Below are positions 1 to 11,819 of a DNA stretch of 64,000 bases, piece after piece. The first letter of the stretch is position 1; every line of letters begins with the position of its first letter. Location: assembly GCA_963995525.1 (NCBI GenBank), contig OZ023207.1, positions 617,501 to 681,500 on the forward strand, written 5' to 3'. This DNA is from Escarpia spicata (Eukaryota; Annelida; Polychaeta; Sabellida; Siboglinidae). The translations under genes were made by a program, and so were the position numbers. Under the pieces are notes generated by a model, which ran no database searches, was not told the DNA's origin, and saw only the letters and a program-made list of their open reading frames with translations.

Positions 1-508
1 CACACACACAACACACACACAACACACACAGACACACACATCACATACAACACTCACAACACACACACCACACAGACACACGCATCACACACAACACACA
101 CAACATACACAACACACACAACACACACACAACACACATTCACACAGACACACACAACACACACAACACACACAACACACTCACACAGACACACACATCA
201 CACACAACACACACAACACACACAACACTCACAACACACACACATCACACACAACACAGACACACACATCACACTGCACACAACACACACACAACACACA
301 CACAACACACACACAACACACACACAACACACACACAACACACACACTCACACAGACACACACAACACACACAACACACACAACACTCACAACACACACA
401 ACACAGACACATATCACTCACACACGCAGACACACAGACACACACACGCACGCATACAGGCACACACACTCACACACCCAGACACACACACTTATACACA
501 CACACAGA
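1..508. repeat. Imperfect (AC)n microsatellite
   Basis: Almost pure AC/CA dinucleotide with frequent AAC, CTC and GAC interruptions, running in from the left edge. The open frames here are Cys/Val artefacts of the repeat. Confidence 0.95.
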
Positions 509-619
509 CTAGTAGGGGACGACATTAATATGATTTTTCTTGTGTGTCCTTGCAGAACCAACGGCATGTACTAAGTAAACACAGTTCCAGCTGGACACTG
601 CTCGGATTACAGCTGACCT

Positions 620-874
620 CTGGCTGGACATCACTTGACCAGTGACTGGACATCATCTGACCAGTGGCTGGACATCACCTGACCAGTGACTGGACATCAC
701 CTGACCAGTGGCTGGACATCACCTGACCAGTGGCTTGGACATCACCTGACCAGTGGCTGGACATCACTTGACCAGTGGCTGGACACCACCTGACCAGTGG
801 CTGGACATCACTCGATCAGTGGCTGGACATCACCTGACCAGTGGCTGGACACCACTTGACCAGTGGCTGGACCA
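620..874. repeat. 22-bp minisatellite, about 11 copies
   Basis: Tandem copies of a 22-bp unit built on GTGGCTGGACATCACCTGA, with point variants GTGACTGG and CACTTGAC. The period was measured between 664 and 686. Confidence 0.9.
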
Positions 875-1430
875 GCCTACTGACCACACAAAGTGACTGT
901 CACATGTCTGCCGTCACATTGTCATTGAGGGCAACCACCCTCGCACGCCAGGGGGCGCTGCTCTTAGTCCCCAGCATAAAACGAACTGATGTATCCAGTA
1001 TGTCACAGTTAGCCTATGTCACAGTTAGCCTACGTCACAATCAGAAATTTGCTGTGACCTCCGTCTGGCTTTGTTTTTGTCACCAATGTTGATAACGGTT
1101 GTACATGTGAATTAGGTTACTATTGCTGCATGACATCTCATAAATTAAACATTCCCGCATACAGTTGTCACTTTAAAAACTTTACCTTATGTTTTTGTCA
1201 TAAAGAAACACTTTTGGGACCAGAATTTCAACAAAATATACGACCAAATGTCCGAACCGACCACGTGTTCGGCATCCATTTTGTTATCGCTTGACAGAGT
1301 TTTTGCTAGGTAACCAGTTACGTGATGGATAGGTCATTTGGTGAAGCAGAGCCAATAGTGGCTGTCACTTTTAAGATTCAACCGTTTTGATTCAGGAAGT
1401 AGAAGTCATTTTAATTTATCGCCTATCTAT
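875..1430. other. No gene recognised
   Basis: Ordinary-looking sequence. The 83-codon frame at 841-1092 starts inside the minisatellite and has no recognisable domain, so it is not called as a gene. Confidence 0.5.
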
Positions 1431-1665
1431 CCATGTCTTGTGAGGGTGTCTGCCGGGGGTAGTGTAGTCAACTACCACCCTTGGCTTGTGAGGGTGTCTG
1501 CCAGAGATAGTGTAGTCAGCTACCACCCTTGGCTTTGTGAGGGTGTCTGCCAGAGGTAATGTGTCGTGTGAGGGTGTCTGCCAGGGGTAATGTGTCGTGT
1601 GAGGGTGTCTGTCAGGGGTAATGTGCTGTTTGAGGGTGTCTCTCACGTGTACTTTGGCATGTGGG
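1431..1665. repeat. Irregular tandem repeat on GTGAGGGTGTCTGCC
   Basis: The motif GTGAGGGTGTCTGCC recurs about seven times. Spacing is about 49 bp at first and about 32 bp later, so the array mixes two unit lengths. Confidence 0.8.
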
Positions 1666-3050
1666 GGTGTCGACTGTGAAACAGGGTTGTTGTGAGTGAC
1701 CAACGACACGAGTCGACCTCTGACCTCTGCAGGAAGAGGACTCGAGTAGACGGCCACTCTACCACTTTCATTTCCTGCTGTAAAATAGACTTGTCGTTAT
1801 CTCGTGTCTTTAGAAATGTATGCTAAATGTTGATGGGTCGCCCCGACATGAGCGACCCCTCTTATAATCATCGTTTGTGTGGAAGTACAGGCAACAGACA
1901 TCATTGGCAAGCCCAGTTAATCGCCGACGCGAGCACCAAACACCAAGTCATTGAGTGCTAGGTCATAGCTTTTGCAGTCGGTCAAGTCAGGAGTAAACAC
2001 CAAATTTGCAGTTCGATTTGTTCGTAGGCGAGAAATGGACATTCGGCCTATTATTTCGTATGTAAATAGTTATGCTAACTGAAAGTAACTACAATGTAAT
2101 GGCTCGATCTCTTACGAAGACAGTTGACGAATGTAAGACGTACGGGTCGCTTGTTGACAACTGCAGTGAAGCTGCGGCGCTGTGCCACAGCTGTCGCAGT
2201 GAAATTAAATGTGTTTATTGTACTAATTTCCCACAATAACATACTTTCATTTAGTTTCTCTCATAGTCGAACGTAAAACCGGTTATTGTGGGCGGTTTGC
2301 TAATGGTGGTTTGATAAACGTCGACGCGATATCTGAAGTTGACACTATTAGTTTCGTTCGTCGCCGGCGTTCTCGCTGAATTATGTTTGCAAATGGTGTC
2401 TAGTATAGTCTCTGCCTTCCCGCTAGTTTTCTTAACTATAGACGTGCGGTCATTTCTCTGGTGTGTTGACTGAGTGACGGTGTTATGGTAATTGCTTTAA
2501 ATGACGGGACGTGAGTTGATTGAGTGTGGGTGGCGGCATCTAGTGACTGGTATGTCTTGTTTTATTAAGTGACGATTTAAGAAAAGTAATTAACTTTGAG
2601 TGGCGGCCTCTGTCGTCTTACCTAGTTTGGTGTTGGTTCTCCTGCTCCTGTCTGTGACGTCACGAAAAATCTGTGCTGCTCCTGTCTTTGACGTGAGCAG
2701 TGGGAACAAAGCGAGCGCCATGCTTGGTGTATATAGGCACTCGCACTATTATGTATATATTGTATTAACTGCTGTAATAAACATGGGTATACATTGATCG
2801 CTGCTGTCGTCTTCTCTTTCACGACATCACACTTTCAAGAAGACAGGTGCTACCGAGTGGCGTTACCAAGGGACATATGTGGCATTGAAATTGTATCATT
2901 ACGGTGCTTTTTATAGAATAATGGAGTATTGGTACTATTCAAGCGCACTACAGTGTTACATCACTTCACCTGGCTGATTCACGCGTTTTTCAAAGGTATA
3001 TAACGTATATGCATGGCAGCCATCTTGGCATTCTGCAAGACCGTCATTTA
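1666..3050. other. Unassigned; possible solo LTR near 2095-2830
   Basis: No protein homology is seen. The stretch around 2728-2830 has a TATA-like GTATATAGG, a downstream AATAAA near 2776 and an end CATCACA, the order expected of an LTR. However, no target-site duplication and no matching partner LTR could be found. A short frame at 2600-2797 begins with a hydrophobic run but has no other support. I record it as unexplained. Confidence 0.25.
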
Positions 3051-3054
3051 ATTG

Positions 3055-3945
3055 TTATATAATAATAATAATGTCAACTTGTAGAGCGCCATAATTCTAG
3101 ACAAAAGTCCATTCAGAGGCGCTAAAATAGATTAATGCATAAATACTAAAACAAGGTAGTTAAACAAATGATAATAACAATAAATTGCTAAAACCGTGAT
3201 GCATAATGCGTAGGCAATAAGATTAGGTGGTAAAAGGATATAGCATTAATTACAACGTGACATAATATGTGCATCATAAGGCATAACAGAAATAAGTTAG
3301 TTAAATGAAATAAGTTATTTAAAAACACTATGTCATGTACGAGATCACAGACTAAACTAAAAATTGAATGCTACACGGAACAGGTGGGTTTTTTAAAGTC
3401 GTTTGAATGTGGCTATCGCTGTGACTGTCTTTAATTCTAACGGAAGAGTGTTCCACATCCGTGGGGCCGAAACTGAGAAGGAGCGATCGCCGTATCTGCT
3501 GTTGGATGGCGGCATACGCAGGTCGTTGTTGACGGCTGAACGTAGTGCACGCGCTGGTCGGTACGCGTCGAGCAAGTCGGTGATGTACGACGGGGCAATG
3601 CCATTTTGCGCTTGGAATGAAAGCAGCAGTATTTTATACACGATTCGCTGCTTCACCGGAAGCCAATGGAGCTTCTTTAGCACCGGTGTGATGTGCTCTC
3701 GCCTGTTGCAGCGGACTACCAGTCGAGCTGCTGAGTTCTGCACTCTCTGCAGTTTCCAGATAAGGCCGTCTGGGATGCCGAACAGCAAAGCGTTCCCTTA
3801 GTCGAGTCTCGAAATTACCAGTGAATGTATTATTCGAGCCGCTGATTTCTCCGATAGACACGATCGTATGGAAGCAATGTTACGCAGGTGAAAATATGCA
3901 GCACGACATACGTGTTGCACGTGACGTACCATCGACATTTCAACG
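3055..3945 (-). mobile_element. LINE-A: 5'-truncated CR1/L2-like non-LTR retrotransposon
   Basis: On the minus strand this contains the C-terminal end of a reverse-transcriptase ORF, a roughly 300-bp 3' UTR and a short TAA/TTA-type tandem tail near 3055-3075. This is the usual 3' structure of CR1/L2-group LINEs. The 5' end is lost by about 3945, as expected for abortive target-primed reverse transcription. A related 3'-UTR-like snippet occurs near 55010-55085. Confidence 0.85.
3363..3935 (-). pseudogene. LINE-A reverse transcriptase C-terminus (broken)
   Basis: Reading on the minus strand, the frame passes through AAYFHLRNIASIR, then HSLVISRLD, a stop, then GNALLFGIPD, LQRVQNSAARLV and LHWLPVKQRIVYKI. 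These are signature motifs of the thumb and C-terminal region in CR1/L2-type LINE reverse transcriptases. The palm with the catalytic Asp pair is absent through truncation. Two in-frame stops interrupt an otherwise continuous frame. One replaces the Tyr expected in SRLDYGN near 3800. The other replaces a Leu near 3392, after which the frame continues through KTHLF to its natural stop near 3363. This is a dead copy with mild decay. Confidence 0.85.
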
Positions 3946-4180
3946 TATATCGTATTTAGATGAGTTATTGACCCATATCGTATCGGGTTAAAATCAAAGG
4001 AATATGTTTTGTGTTACACAGAAGCTGAACTAAACCCAAATATAACACGATGCTAGCCGAGTGACCCGACGTAGCCCGCATAAAAGGGCAGTCGTGTATG
4101 GGTTCCAATTTAAGACATGTTATGACTGAAATGTAATTAATATTTGTTATTATATATCGTATGTCGTCAATAGTAATACG
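3946..4180. other. No feature recognised
   Basis: AT-rich spacer between LINE-A and the 44-bp array. Nothing supportable is seen. Confidence 0.5.
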
Positions 4181-5021
4181 ACATGTGTTTATGGGTCGAG
4201 TGCGGGTATCGGTGCGTACCCCAGTCATGTGTTTATGGGTCGAGTGCGGGTATCGGTGCGTACCCCAGTCATGTGTTTATGGGTCGAGTGCGGGTATCGG
4301 TGCGTACCCCAGTCATGTGTTTATGGGTCGAGTGCGGGTATCGGTGCGTACCCCGGTCATGTGTTTATGGGTCGAGTGCGGGTATCGGTACGTACCCCAG
4401 TCATATGTTTATGGGTCGAGTGCGGGTATCGGTGCGTACCCCGGTCATGTGTTTATGGGTCGAGTGCGGGTATCAGTGCGTACCCCGGTCATGTGTTTAT
4501 TGGTCGAGTGCGGGTATCGGTGCGTACCCCAGTCATGTGTTTATGGGTCGAGTGCGGGTATCGGTGCGTACCCCGGTCATGTGTTTATGGGTCGAGTGCG
4601 GGTATCAGTGCGTACCCCGGTCATGTGTTTATGGGTCGAGTGCGGGTATCGGTACGTACCCCGGTCATGTGTTTATGGGTCGAGTGCGGGTATCAGTACG
4701 TACCCTGGTCATGTGTTTATGGGTCGAGTGCGGGTATCGGTGCGTACCCCGGTCATGTGTTTATGGGTCGAGTGCGGGTATCGGTGCGTACCCCAGTCAT
4801 GTGTTTATGGGTCGAGTGCGGGTATCGGTGCGTACCCCGGTCATGTGTTTATGGGTCGAGTGCGGGTATCAGTGCGTACCCCGGTCATGTGTTTATGGGT
4901 CGAGTGCGGGTATCGGTACGTACCCCGGTCATGTGTTTATGGGTCGAGTGCGGGTATCGGTACGTACCCTGGTCATGTGTTTATGGGTCGAGTGCGGGTA
5001 TCAGTACGTACCCCAGTCATG
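4181..5021. repeat. 44-bp minisatellite, about 19 copies
   Basis: Highly homogeneous unit containing ATGTGTTTATGGGTCGAG and ending in GTACCCC(A/G)GTC. Variation is almost confined to a few A/G sites (CGGTGCG/CAGTGCG/CGGTACG). Because 44 is not a multiple of 3 and the unit lacks stops, all three + frames stay open for about 290 codons. These frames are artefacts of periodicity. Confidence 0.97.
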
Positions 5022-5312
5022 CCCAGCAAGCACGTTTGACATGTATCTCTTCTGTTAATTACAGCAGCTTAGTCAACACACGTCAGGTCATTATACAGTT
5101 TATATAGTTATGTTTTGAGTTAACGGTGACCATGCGGTTAACTTAATGCTAGTTACTCTTATATTGCTCTAACTTAAGTCAACTGGTTACAGCATTAATT
5201 ATATCCGCTGTCAACCCGGAATGTTATATTATTGCATTAATTGTTCGACCTATTGTTTATGTTTGTATTATATAATTCCAAAAATGAAATCTAGCAAACA
5301 AAATGCATAGTG
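5022..5312. other. No feature recognised
   Basis: AT-rich sequence between two arrays. No coding or structural signal is seen. Confidence 0.5.
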
Positions 5313-6044
5313 TACACCCACTCGTACATCGACGTGTGTACAGCTTTAGATCAAATACATAGACCTCCACTCGTACATCCACGTGTGTACAGCTTTAGAT
5401 CAAATACATAGACCTCCACTCGTACATCCACGTGTGTACAACTTTATATCAAATACATAGACCTCCACTCGTACATCCACGTGTGTACAGCTTTATATCA
5501 AATACATAGACCTCCACTCGTACATCCACGTGTGTACAGCTTTAGATCAAATACATAGACCTCCACTCGTACATCCACGTGTGTACAGCTTTATATCAAA
5601 TACATAGACCTCCACTCGTACATCCACGTGTGTACAGCTTTATATCAAATACATAGACCTCCACTCGTACATCCACGTGTGTACAGCTTTAGATCAAATA
5701 CATAGACCTCCACTCGTACATCCACGTGTGCACAGCTTTAGATCAAATACATAGACCTCCACTCGTACATCCACGTGTGTACAGCTTTAGATCAAATACA
5801 TAGACCTCCACTCGTACATCCACGTGTGTACAGCTTTAGATCAAATGCATAGACCTCCACTCGTACATCCACGTGTGTACAGCTTTAGATCAAATACATA
5901 GACCTTCACTCGTACATCCACGTGTATACAACTTTATATCAGATACATAGACCTTCACTCGTACATCCACGTGTATACAACTTTATATCAGATACATAGA
6001 CCTCCACTCGTACATCCACGTGTGTATAGCTTTAGATCAAATGC
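5313..6044. repeat. 49-bp minisatellite, about 15 copies
   Basis: The unit contains CACTCGTACATCCACGTGTG followed by ACAGCTTTAGATCAAATACA. Variants TTAGATC/TTATATC and CCTCCACT/CCTTCACT are interspersed. Confidence 0.96.
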
Positions 6045-6260
6045 TCAATTCACAGCAATATAATAATACATATTTGAAGTGTGATTAGAATTAAAAACTT
6101 CTTTAAAAACCCACCAAAAACCCCATGGCAGTTGCGAGCGCATCTTCGGGACTTGGTTCCACAATACTTAATACCAACACAACTTGTCTTCAGGGAAATG
6201 GAGAACGGGACATCACATACCTAGAAAACATTGCAAACACCGTAACGAATTCTTCACAAA

Positions 6261-6645
6261 CATTGCCACTCAGTACACCAGCGACTGCCAAGACGTGCTG
6301 CAAGAATAACAACAAACATTGCCACTAAGTACACCAGCGACTGCCAAGACATGCTGCAAGAATAACAACAAACATTGCCACTAAGTACACCAGCGACTGC
6401 CAAGACGTGCTGCAAGAATAACAACAAACATTGCCACTCAGTACACCAGCGACTGCCAAGACGTGCTGCAAGAATAACAACAAACATTGCCACTAAGTAC
6501 ACCAGCGACTGCCAAGACGTGCTGCAAGAATAACAACAAACATTGCCACTCAGTACACCAGCGACTGCCAAGACGTGCTGCAAGAATAACAACAAACATT
6601 GCCACTCAGTACACCAGCGACTGCCAAGACGGACTGCAAGAATAA
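6261..6645. repeat. 56-bp minisatellite, about 7 copies
   Basis: The unit contains CAGTACACCAGCGACTGCCA and AGACGTGCTGCAAGAATAAC. The period was measured from 6261 to 6317. The open minus-strand frame across it is a repeat artefact. Confidence 0.95.
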
Positions 6646-6726
6646 CAACAACAACACAACGATGATCTAAGATTGTTGTTAGCGAAATTCTGGGTAGGGT
6701 GTTCTTAATCCCAGAAATCACGGAGC

Positions 6727-9280
6727 AAACGGTGAACAGAGCACACGTGGCTCTCAATCCTGATAAACGGTGAACAGAGCACCCGTGACTCTCAGTCCTG
6801 ACAAACGGTGAACAGAGCACCTATGGCTCTCAGTCCTGACAAACGGTGAACAGAGCACCCATGGCTCTCAGTCCTGACAAACGGTGAACAGAGCACTCGT
6901 GGCTCTCAGTCCTGAAAAACGGTGAACAGAGCACTCATGGCTCTCAGTCCTGACAAACGGTGAACAGAGCACCTATGGCTCTCAGTCCTGACAAACGGTG
7001 AACAGAGCACTCGTGGCTTTCAGTCCTGACAAACGGTGAACAGAGCACCCGTGACTCTCAGTCCTGACAAACGGTGAACAGAGCACTCGTGGCTCTCAGT
7101 CCTGAAAAACGGTGAACAGAGCACTCATGGCTCTCAGTCCTGACAAACGGTGAACAGAGCACACGTGGCTCTCAGTCCTGACAAACGGTGAACAGAGCAC
7201 TCGTGGCTCTCAGTCTTGGCAAACGGTGAACAGAGCACTCGTGGCTTTCAGTACTGACAAACGGTGAACAGAGCACCTATGGCTCTCAGTCCTGACAAAC
7301 GGTGAACAGAGCACTCGTGGCTTTCAGTCCTGACAAACGGTGAACAGAGCACCTATGGCTCTCAGTCCTGACAAACGGTGAACAGAGCACTCATGGCTCT
7401 CAGTCCTAACAAACGGTGAACAGAGCACCCATGACTCTCAGTCCTGACAAACGGTGAACAGAGCACCCATGGCTCTCAGTCCTGACAAACGGTGAACAGA
7501 GCACCCATGGCTCTCAGTCCTGACAAACGGTGAACAGAGCACCTATGGCTCTCAGTCCTAACAAACGGTGAACAGAACACTCGTGGCTCTCAGTCCTAAC
7601 AAACGGTGAACAGAGCATCCGTGGCTCTCAGTCCTGACAAACGGTGAACAGAGCATCCGTGGCTCTCAGTCCTAACAAACGGTGAACAGAGCACCCATGG
7701 CTCTCAGTCCTGACAAACGGTGAACAGAACACTCGTGGCTCTCAGTCCTGACAAACGGTGAACAGAACACTCGTGGCTCTCAGTCCTGACAAACGGTGAA
7801 CAGAGCACTCGTGGCTCTCAGTCCTGACAAACGGTGAACAGAACACTCGTGGCTCTCAGTCCTGACAAACGGTGAACAGAGCATCCGTGGCTCTCAATCC
7901 TAACAAACGGTGAACAGAGCACCCATGGCTCTCAGTCCTGACAAACGGTGAACAGAGCACCCATGGCTCTCAGTCCTGACAAACGGTGAACAGAACACTC
8001 GTGGCTCTCAGTCCTGACAAACGGTGAACAGAGCACCCATGGCTCTCAGTCCTAACAAACGGTGAACAGAGCATCCGTGGCTCTCAATCCTAACAAACGG
8101 TGAACAGAGCACTCGTGGCTCTCAGTCCTGACAAACGGTGAACAGAACACTCGTGGCTCTCAGTCCTAACAAACGGTGAACAGAGCACCCATGGCTCTCA
8201 GTCCTAACAAACGGTGAACAGAGCACCTATGGCTCTCAGTCCTAACAAACGGTGAACAGAGCACCCATGGCTCTCAGTCCTGACAAACGGTGAACAGAGC
8301 ACCCATGGCTCTCAGTCCTGACAAACGGTGAACAGAGCACCTATGGCTCTCAGTCCTGACAAACAGTGAACAGAGCATCCGTGGCTCTCAGTCCTAACAA
8401 ACGGTGAACAGAACACTCGTGGCTCTCAGTCCTAACAAACGGTGAACAGAGCACCTATGGCTCTCAGTCCTAACAAACGGTGAACAGAGCACCCATGGCT
8501 CTCAGTCCTGACAAACGGTGAACAGAGCACCCAAGGCTCTCAGTCCTAACAAACGGTGAACAGAACACTCGTGGCTCTCAGTCCTGACAAACGGTGAACA
8601 GAGCACCTATGGCTCTCAGTCCTGACAAACGGTGAACAGAGCACCCATGGCTCTCAGTCCTAACAAACGGTGAACAGAGCACCCATGGCTCTCAGTCCTA
8701 ACAAACGGTGAACAGAGCACCCATGGCTCTCAGTCCTGACAAACGGTGAACAGAGCACCCAAGGCTCTCAGTCCTGACAAACGGTGAACAGAGCACCTAT
8801 GGCTCTCAGTCCTAACAAACGGTGAACAGAGCACCCATGGCTCTCAGTCCTAACAAACGGTGAACAGAGCACCCAAGGCTCTCAGTCCTGACAAACGGTG
8901 AACAGAGCACCTATGGCTCTCAGTCCTAACAAACGGTGAACAGAGCACCCATGGCTCTCAGTCCTGACAAACGGTGAACAGAGCACCCATGGCTCTCAGT
9001 CCTGACAAACGGTGAACAGAGCACCCATGGCTCTCAGTCCTGACAAACGGTGAACAGAGCACCTATGGCTCTCAGTCCTGACAAACGGTGAACAGAGCAC
9101 CCATGGCTCTCAGTCCTAACAAACGGTGAACAGAGCACCCATGGCTCTCAGTCCTAACAAACGGTGAACAGAGCACCCATGGCTCTCAGTCCTGACAAAC
9201 GGTGAACAGAGCACCTATGGCTCTCAGTCCTGACAAACGGTGAACAGAACACTCGTGGCTCTCAGTCCTGACAAATAGTG
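6727..9280. repeat. 38-bp minisatellite, about 67 copies
   Basis: The unit begins CGGTGAACAGAGCAC, has a variable centre (CCATGG, CTATGG, TCGTGG, CCGTGA), and ends GCTCTCAGTCCTGACAAA. The period is 38 bp (6806 to 6844). Variation is concentrated in the central positions and in CCTGAC/CCTAAC. It abuts the trinucleotide tract directly, the last copy degenerating into AAATAGTGAACAG. Confidence 0.97.
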
Positions 9281-9703
9281 AACAGTAGTAGCAGTAGCAG
9301 TAGCCGTAGTAGCAGCAGTAGTAGTAGCAGCAGCAGCAGCAGTAACAGTAGTAGCAGCAGCAGTAGTAGTAGCAGTAGCAATAGTAGCAGTAGTAGTAGC
9401 AGTAGCAATAGTAGCAGCAGTAGTTGTAGTAGTAGCAGTAGTAGCAGTAGCAATTGCAGTAGTAGTAGCAGTAGCAGTAGTAATAATATTACTTGTAGTA
9501 ATGGTAGCAGCAGTAGCAATAGTAATAGTGGTAGTATCAGTAGTAGTAGTAATAGTAGCAGTAGTATCAGCAGTAGCAGCAGTAGTAGCAGTCGCAGTAG
9601 TAGTAGCAGCAGTAGTTGTATTAGTAGTAGCAGCAGTAGTAGTAGTCGCAGTAGTAGCAGTCGTAGTAGTAACAGTAGCAGCAGTAGCAGCAGCAGTAGT
9701 AGA
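9281..9703. repeat. (AGT/AGC)n trinucleotide tract, about 420 bp
   Basis: Runs of AGT and AGC with few interruptions. It reads as poly-Ser, poly-Val/Ala, poly-Leu or poly-Thr depending on frame and strand. All frames stay open, so the long homopolymer ORFs are artefacts. It appears to have nucleated from GTGAACAGTAGTAGC at the end of the 38-bp array. Confidence 0.95.
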
Positions 9704-9823
9704 CGGTTTATTGCCAAGTATCATTTTTAGAATGTACAAGAAATATGTGGGGTTGTGACGTAACAACTCAAGTACTCTTTACAACACCCAATACTCTTGT
9801 TCACCCTTATCTCCCATAACCCT

Positions 9824-9843
9824 CCCCCCCCCCCCCCCCCCCC
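9824..9843. repeat. Poly-C tract
   Basis: A run of about 20 C residues, equivalent to poly-G on the other strand. Possible assembly or polymerase-slippage site. Confidence 0.9.
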
Positions 9844-10438
9844 ACCACGCTTGTCAAGTATATACTACGGTTTACCCGTAGTCTCTACGGTTTTGTTAAT
9901 AACATAAAAACTACGGGCGCAGTAGGAAAACCATACGGTCTTACGCTTGTGTTTTGCGATACATTTTAATGAACTTATTGCGTTCGTTATATTTTCGTCT
10001 GTAAATTCGCCGACCGATAAACTCATCAACCTCCCTTACGGTTCGTGCTCTTTTCCTGGCCTGCTAGAATTCCTGTACAATTCGTGCAGTGTCCCGGAAC
10101 GAGCTCTCACCAACGCATTTCCAAGTTATGCTCAGGCGCGAACTTACTTACAGATCCCGTGGGCGCCATGTGTCGTATATGGCATGTAGGCAGGCGCGAA
10201 CATTTGTCCACAAACACTTGTGTTATCCGGCGAGATTCAGTTTACTTACAAACTTGTTTTTTTACGTGCGTCAGTGGGTATTTACGTGTAAAGATTATGG
10301 TTTTTACTGATAATTGATGTGTTTTGTCTGCCACGACTACTGTTTTGTTTCACAGGACTTGAGGTATGCCCCGACGCACATGCGCACACATAAAACATAC
10401 AGATCAGAAACATGTATGCTGACGATTCAACCACCAGT
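9844..10438. other. No gene recognised
   Basis: Overlapping short frames of 73-90 codons exist but show no recognisable domain. A motif near 9906-9928 (GGGCGCAGTAGGAAAACC) recurs almost exactly at 14445-14462, flanking the far side of the split 36-bp array, so this region shares ancestry with the right flank. Confidence 0.5.
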
Positions 10439-11385
10439 GCCACAGGATAGACAGTCAATACATGATACACTAAGTTTACAGGACAGACAGTCAATACATT
10501 ATACACTAAGTTTACAGGACAGACAGTCAATACATTATACACTAAGTTTACAGGACAGACAGTCAATACATTATACACTAAGTTTACAGGACAGACAGTC
10601 AATACATTATACACTAAGTTTACAGGACAGACAGTCAATACATTATACACTAAGTTTACAGGATAGACAGTCAATACATTATACACTAAGTTTACAGGAC
10701 AGACAGTCAATACATTATACACTAAGTTTACAGGATAGACAGTCAATACATTATACACTAAGTTTACAGGATAGACAGTCAATACATTATACACTAAGTT
10801 TACAGGATAGACAGTCAATACATTATACACTAAGTTTATAGGATAGATAGTCAATACATTATACACTAAGTTTACAGGATAGACAGTCAATACATTATAC
10901 ACTAAGTTTACAGGATAGACAGTCAATACATTATACACTAAGTTTACAGGACAGACAGTCAATACATTATACACTAAGTTTACAGGATAGACAGTCAATA
11001 CATTATACACTAAGTTTACAGGATAGACAGTCAATACATTATACACTAAGTTTACAGGATAGACAGTCAATACATTATACACTAAGTTTACAGGATAGAC
11101 AGTCAATACATTATACACTAAGTTTACAGGATAGACAGTCAGTACATTATACACTAAGTTTACAGGACAGACAGTCAATACATTATACACTAAGTTTACA
11201 GGATAGACAGTCAATACATTATACACTAAGTTTACAGGATAGACAGTCAATACATTATACACTAAGTTTACAGGACAGACAGTCAATACATTATACACTA
11301 AGTTTACAGGATAGACAGTCAATACATTATACACTAAGTTTACAGGATAGACAGTCAATACATTATACACTAAGTTTACAGGATA
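10439..11385. repeat. 36-bp minisatellite (left part), about 26 copies
   Basis: The unit contains ACAGGATAGACAGTCAATAC followed by ATTATACACTAAGTTT. Variants GGATAG/GGACAG alternate. Because 36 is a multiple of 3, long frames stay open on both strands. The array is interrupted at 11385 by Gypsy-A and resumes at 14428. Confidence 0.97.
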
Positions 11386-11555
11386 TGTATGATTGCTGCT
11401 TTTAAATGAAACACACCATTTATCAGACTGAACGAAACATGGCCGTCCTTTATTATCTGATCCGACCAGCACCGGAGAAATCCGAAGTCAAAGGGATCCG
11501 TCCGTAATACATAGGCTACGTATGTATATAACATGCAGGGAGCGGCTATATTACA
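11386..11555 (-). repeat. Gypsy-A 3' LTR
   Basis: 170 bp, the partner of 14258-14427. Read on the minus strand it has a TATA-like TTATATAC and an AATAAAGG polyadenylation signal. The adjoining 11556-11576 reads as a purine-rich tract (AGAGAGGGA) on the minus strand, fitting a polypurine tract. Confidence 0.95.
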
Positions 11556-11819
11556 TCCCTCTCTACCTTGATTACTTAGTCACATTTGTTAATTAAAGGA
11601 ACACTGAACTGCAATAAAGTTTGTGACATGGATTCCTAATAAGTGTTTGTTGTGAAAAGTGTTCCTTGTGAAAACAGATGAACACACAAACATGCCATGT
11701 TATTTAACTGAACACTTTACTAGATAACGGATATGAAGGGCAGCGATCCGCCTACACCCTTATATCGTGTAAATAACTATATCTAGAACGGGCAGCGATC
11801 CGCCTACACCCAATTTCTA

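Noticed and set aside
1..508. Telomeric or subtelomeric repeat
   Set aside because: Only AC dinucleotide with interruptions; no TTAGGG or other telomere motif.
2095..2835. Solo LTR
   Set aside because: TATA and AATAAA are in a plausible order, but there is no target-site duplication, no partner and no clear 5' boundary; kept only as a low-confidence note.
3403..3801. 132-codon + strand ORF
   Set aside because: Shadow of the LINE-A reverse transcriptase on the other strand.
4161..5107. Three overlapping ORFs of about 290 codons each
   Set aside because: A 44-bp stop-free unit read in three frames; there is no start context, domain or splice support.
9224..9766. Poly-Thr/Ala, poly-Leu and poly-Ser proteins
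   Set aside because: All frames of an AGT/AGC trinucleotide tract are open; composition is dictated by the repeat.
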